A DNA stretch of 64,000 nt, taken from positions 1 to 64,000 of the forward strand of contig NZ_JAGQBF010000009.1 in NCBI RefSeq assembly GCF_024345495.1, read 5' to 3'. The position numbers and the translations under genes are program-made. Under the pieces are notes generated by a model that searched no databases, was not told the origin of the DNA, and saw only the letters and a list, made by a program, of their open reading frames with translations. This DNA comes from Synechococcus sp. RedBA-s (GTDB lineage Bacteria; Cyanobacteriota; Cyanobacteriia; PCC-6307; Cyanobiaceae). This document shows, piece by piece, positions 63,153 to 64,000 of the stretch (within the stretch, counting starts at the first letter, position 1; every line of letters begins with the position of its first letter).

Positions 63153-63965
63153 TCAACCAGCCTCCACCAACCGTTTGAGTCTCTCGACGGCCAGAGCGAC
63201 AGGCAACAGTGAAACGTTCTCAACTGAGATGGCATGACCTGCCGCGAACGGGTTGTCAAGATCAGCGATCAGCAGCAGCAGCTTGATCAGCAGGAATGAA
63301 ATCACGCCAATGAAGAAAAGAGATTCTCCGAATGGCTCGATGTCGGTCAGAACAAGCCCTCCAGTCAGAAAGCCCGTTCCGGCATAGGCCATCCAGTAAA
63401 CAGCGGGCACGAAAGTGGTTTCACGAATCACCTCGATGCGAACCACGACTCGTCGGATGTTGGCCAGTCCGAGCAGCAGGCGGGCCTGCAGCGGAGCGGC
63501 GTTCCAGATGCCCAGCCGTGAGATCACAAGTTGCAGCTCATCGAGGCGGTTCAGCAGACCTGTGACCAGACCGCCATCGTTCATCCAGGCCAGGAGATCT
63601 TCGCTGAAGCCCGCCAGCAGTGCTAATGCCCCCTTCATCTCGGCTTCCGGATGAAGCTCCCTAACGCTTCTCACCTCCATGGCGAGGCACTCCAGAGCAG
63701 CGGCCAGTTCACCCGGAATCTTCTCGCTTTCCTTGTAATCCATCAGCACCCCATTCAGCAGGAAGCCCAGCAGGAACACCTCAGAAGCCACCAGCGCAGG
63801 GAACAGGGGATTCGGGGCCAGCACCTCCCAACTCATTCGGTGAACCAGGATCTTGCCGGCCACGATGCTCAACAGCACCAGGCTCATCCGGATGAAAAAC
63901 CAGACACGCCGCACCCAGGATCTGCTGTCCGAATCGGTCTCCAATTGTTCAGCACAGGCAATCAT
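63153..63965 (-). CDS. Bestrophin-like/DUF4239-like membrane protein
   Basis: A 270-residue protein with helices at SLVLLSIVAGKILV, FPALVASEVFLLGFLLNGVL, FVPAVYWMAYAGTGFLTG and FFIGVISFLLIKLLLLIA. The phrase LDNPFAAG near the C-terminus and the YKESEKIPGELAAALECLA block resemble bestrophin-like DUF4239 proteins, but this is a weak match by eye. The ATG at 63965 is preferred over a GTG at 63989. The gene start lies 35 bp from the window edge. Confidence 0.6.
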   Translation of the reverse strand: MIACAEQLETDSDSRSWVRRVWFFIRMSLVLLSIVAGKILVHRMSWEVLAPNPLFPALVASEVFLLGFLLNGVLMDYKESEKIPGELAAALECLAMEVRSVRELHPEAEMKGALALLAGFSEDLLAWMNDGGLVTGLLNRLDELQLVISRLGIWNAAPLQARLLLGLANIRRVVVRIEVIRETTFVPAVYWMAYAGTGFLTGGLVLTDIEPFGESLFFIGVISFLLIKLLLLIADLDNPFAAGHAISVENVSLLPVALAVERLKRLVEAG

Positions 63966-64000
63966 TGTTTCGGGTCGCTTTGGCGGCACTTTGGCGCCCC

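Noticed and set aside
1-64000. CRISPR arrays, insertion sequences, prophage or rRNA genes
   Set aside because: I looked for regularly spaced repeats, transposase or integrase motifs and rRNA; none was seen.

Overview
This is a GC-rich chromosomal segment of a unicellular cyanobacterium, most like the Synechococcus/Cyanobium group. The evidence is the ferredoxin-type nitrate assimilation set (narB, nirA, narM, nrtABCD), a cyanobacterial sucrose-phosphate synthase, scattered GCGATCGC (HIP1) octamers, and short conserved proteins of picocyanobacterial type. An ABC-type nitrate transporter rather than a single-polypeptide permease suggests a freshwater, brackish or coastal strain. That placement is inference from gene content; no ribosomal RNA lies in the window.

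Layout. 0-4.1 kb (minus strand): sucrose synthesis, sps then spp, followed by a decayed amylosucrase gene. 4.1-17.6 kb: mostly transport and cofactor genes: a ClC channel/antiporter coupled to an MFS exporter, a divergent FdhF/YdeP-type molybdopterin oxidoreductase, an APC permease, a translationally coupled trio (glutamine-synthetase-like ligase, transglutaminase-like protein, MFS transporter), moaA and mobA, and a PsiE-like membrane protein.

17.7-31.9 kb: the nitrate assimilation island. narB (plus) converges on nrtA-nrtB-nrtC-nrtD plus a Crp-family regulator (minus). narM and a TrpD2-like gene lie upstream on the minus strand, divergent from nirA. A HEAT-like/CbiX fusion and cobA then supply siroheme for NirA. 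Together with moaA and mobA this covers uptake, both reductases, and parts of both cofactor pathways.

31.9-39.8 kb: housekeeping and conserved genes (CsgG-like protein, a cupin-like protein, tRNA-Met, pyrE, a YgfZ-like folate-binding protein, a RecB/RNase-H-like nuclease, phosphohexomutase, rdgB).

39.7-61.4 kb: an accessory sulfate-ester region. It has three sulfatases with three variants of the formylglycine motif, one formylglycine-generating enzyme, an OprB-type porin, two HAD-type exported phosphatase paralogs (one frameshifted), a frameshifted AraC regulator divergent from the first sulfatase, and a 911-residue tandem DUF1254/DUF1214 protein. A SulP permease lies at its distal end. Several relics (a duplicated leader of the formylglycine-generating gene, a flavoprotein N-terminus) show rearrangement and decay. 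The window ends with a MscS channel and a membrane protein of unknown function. No CRISPR array, intact transposase, prophage or rRNA was seen.
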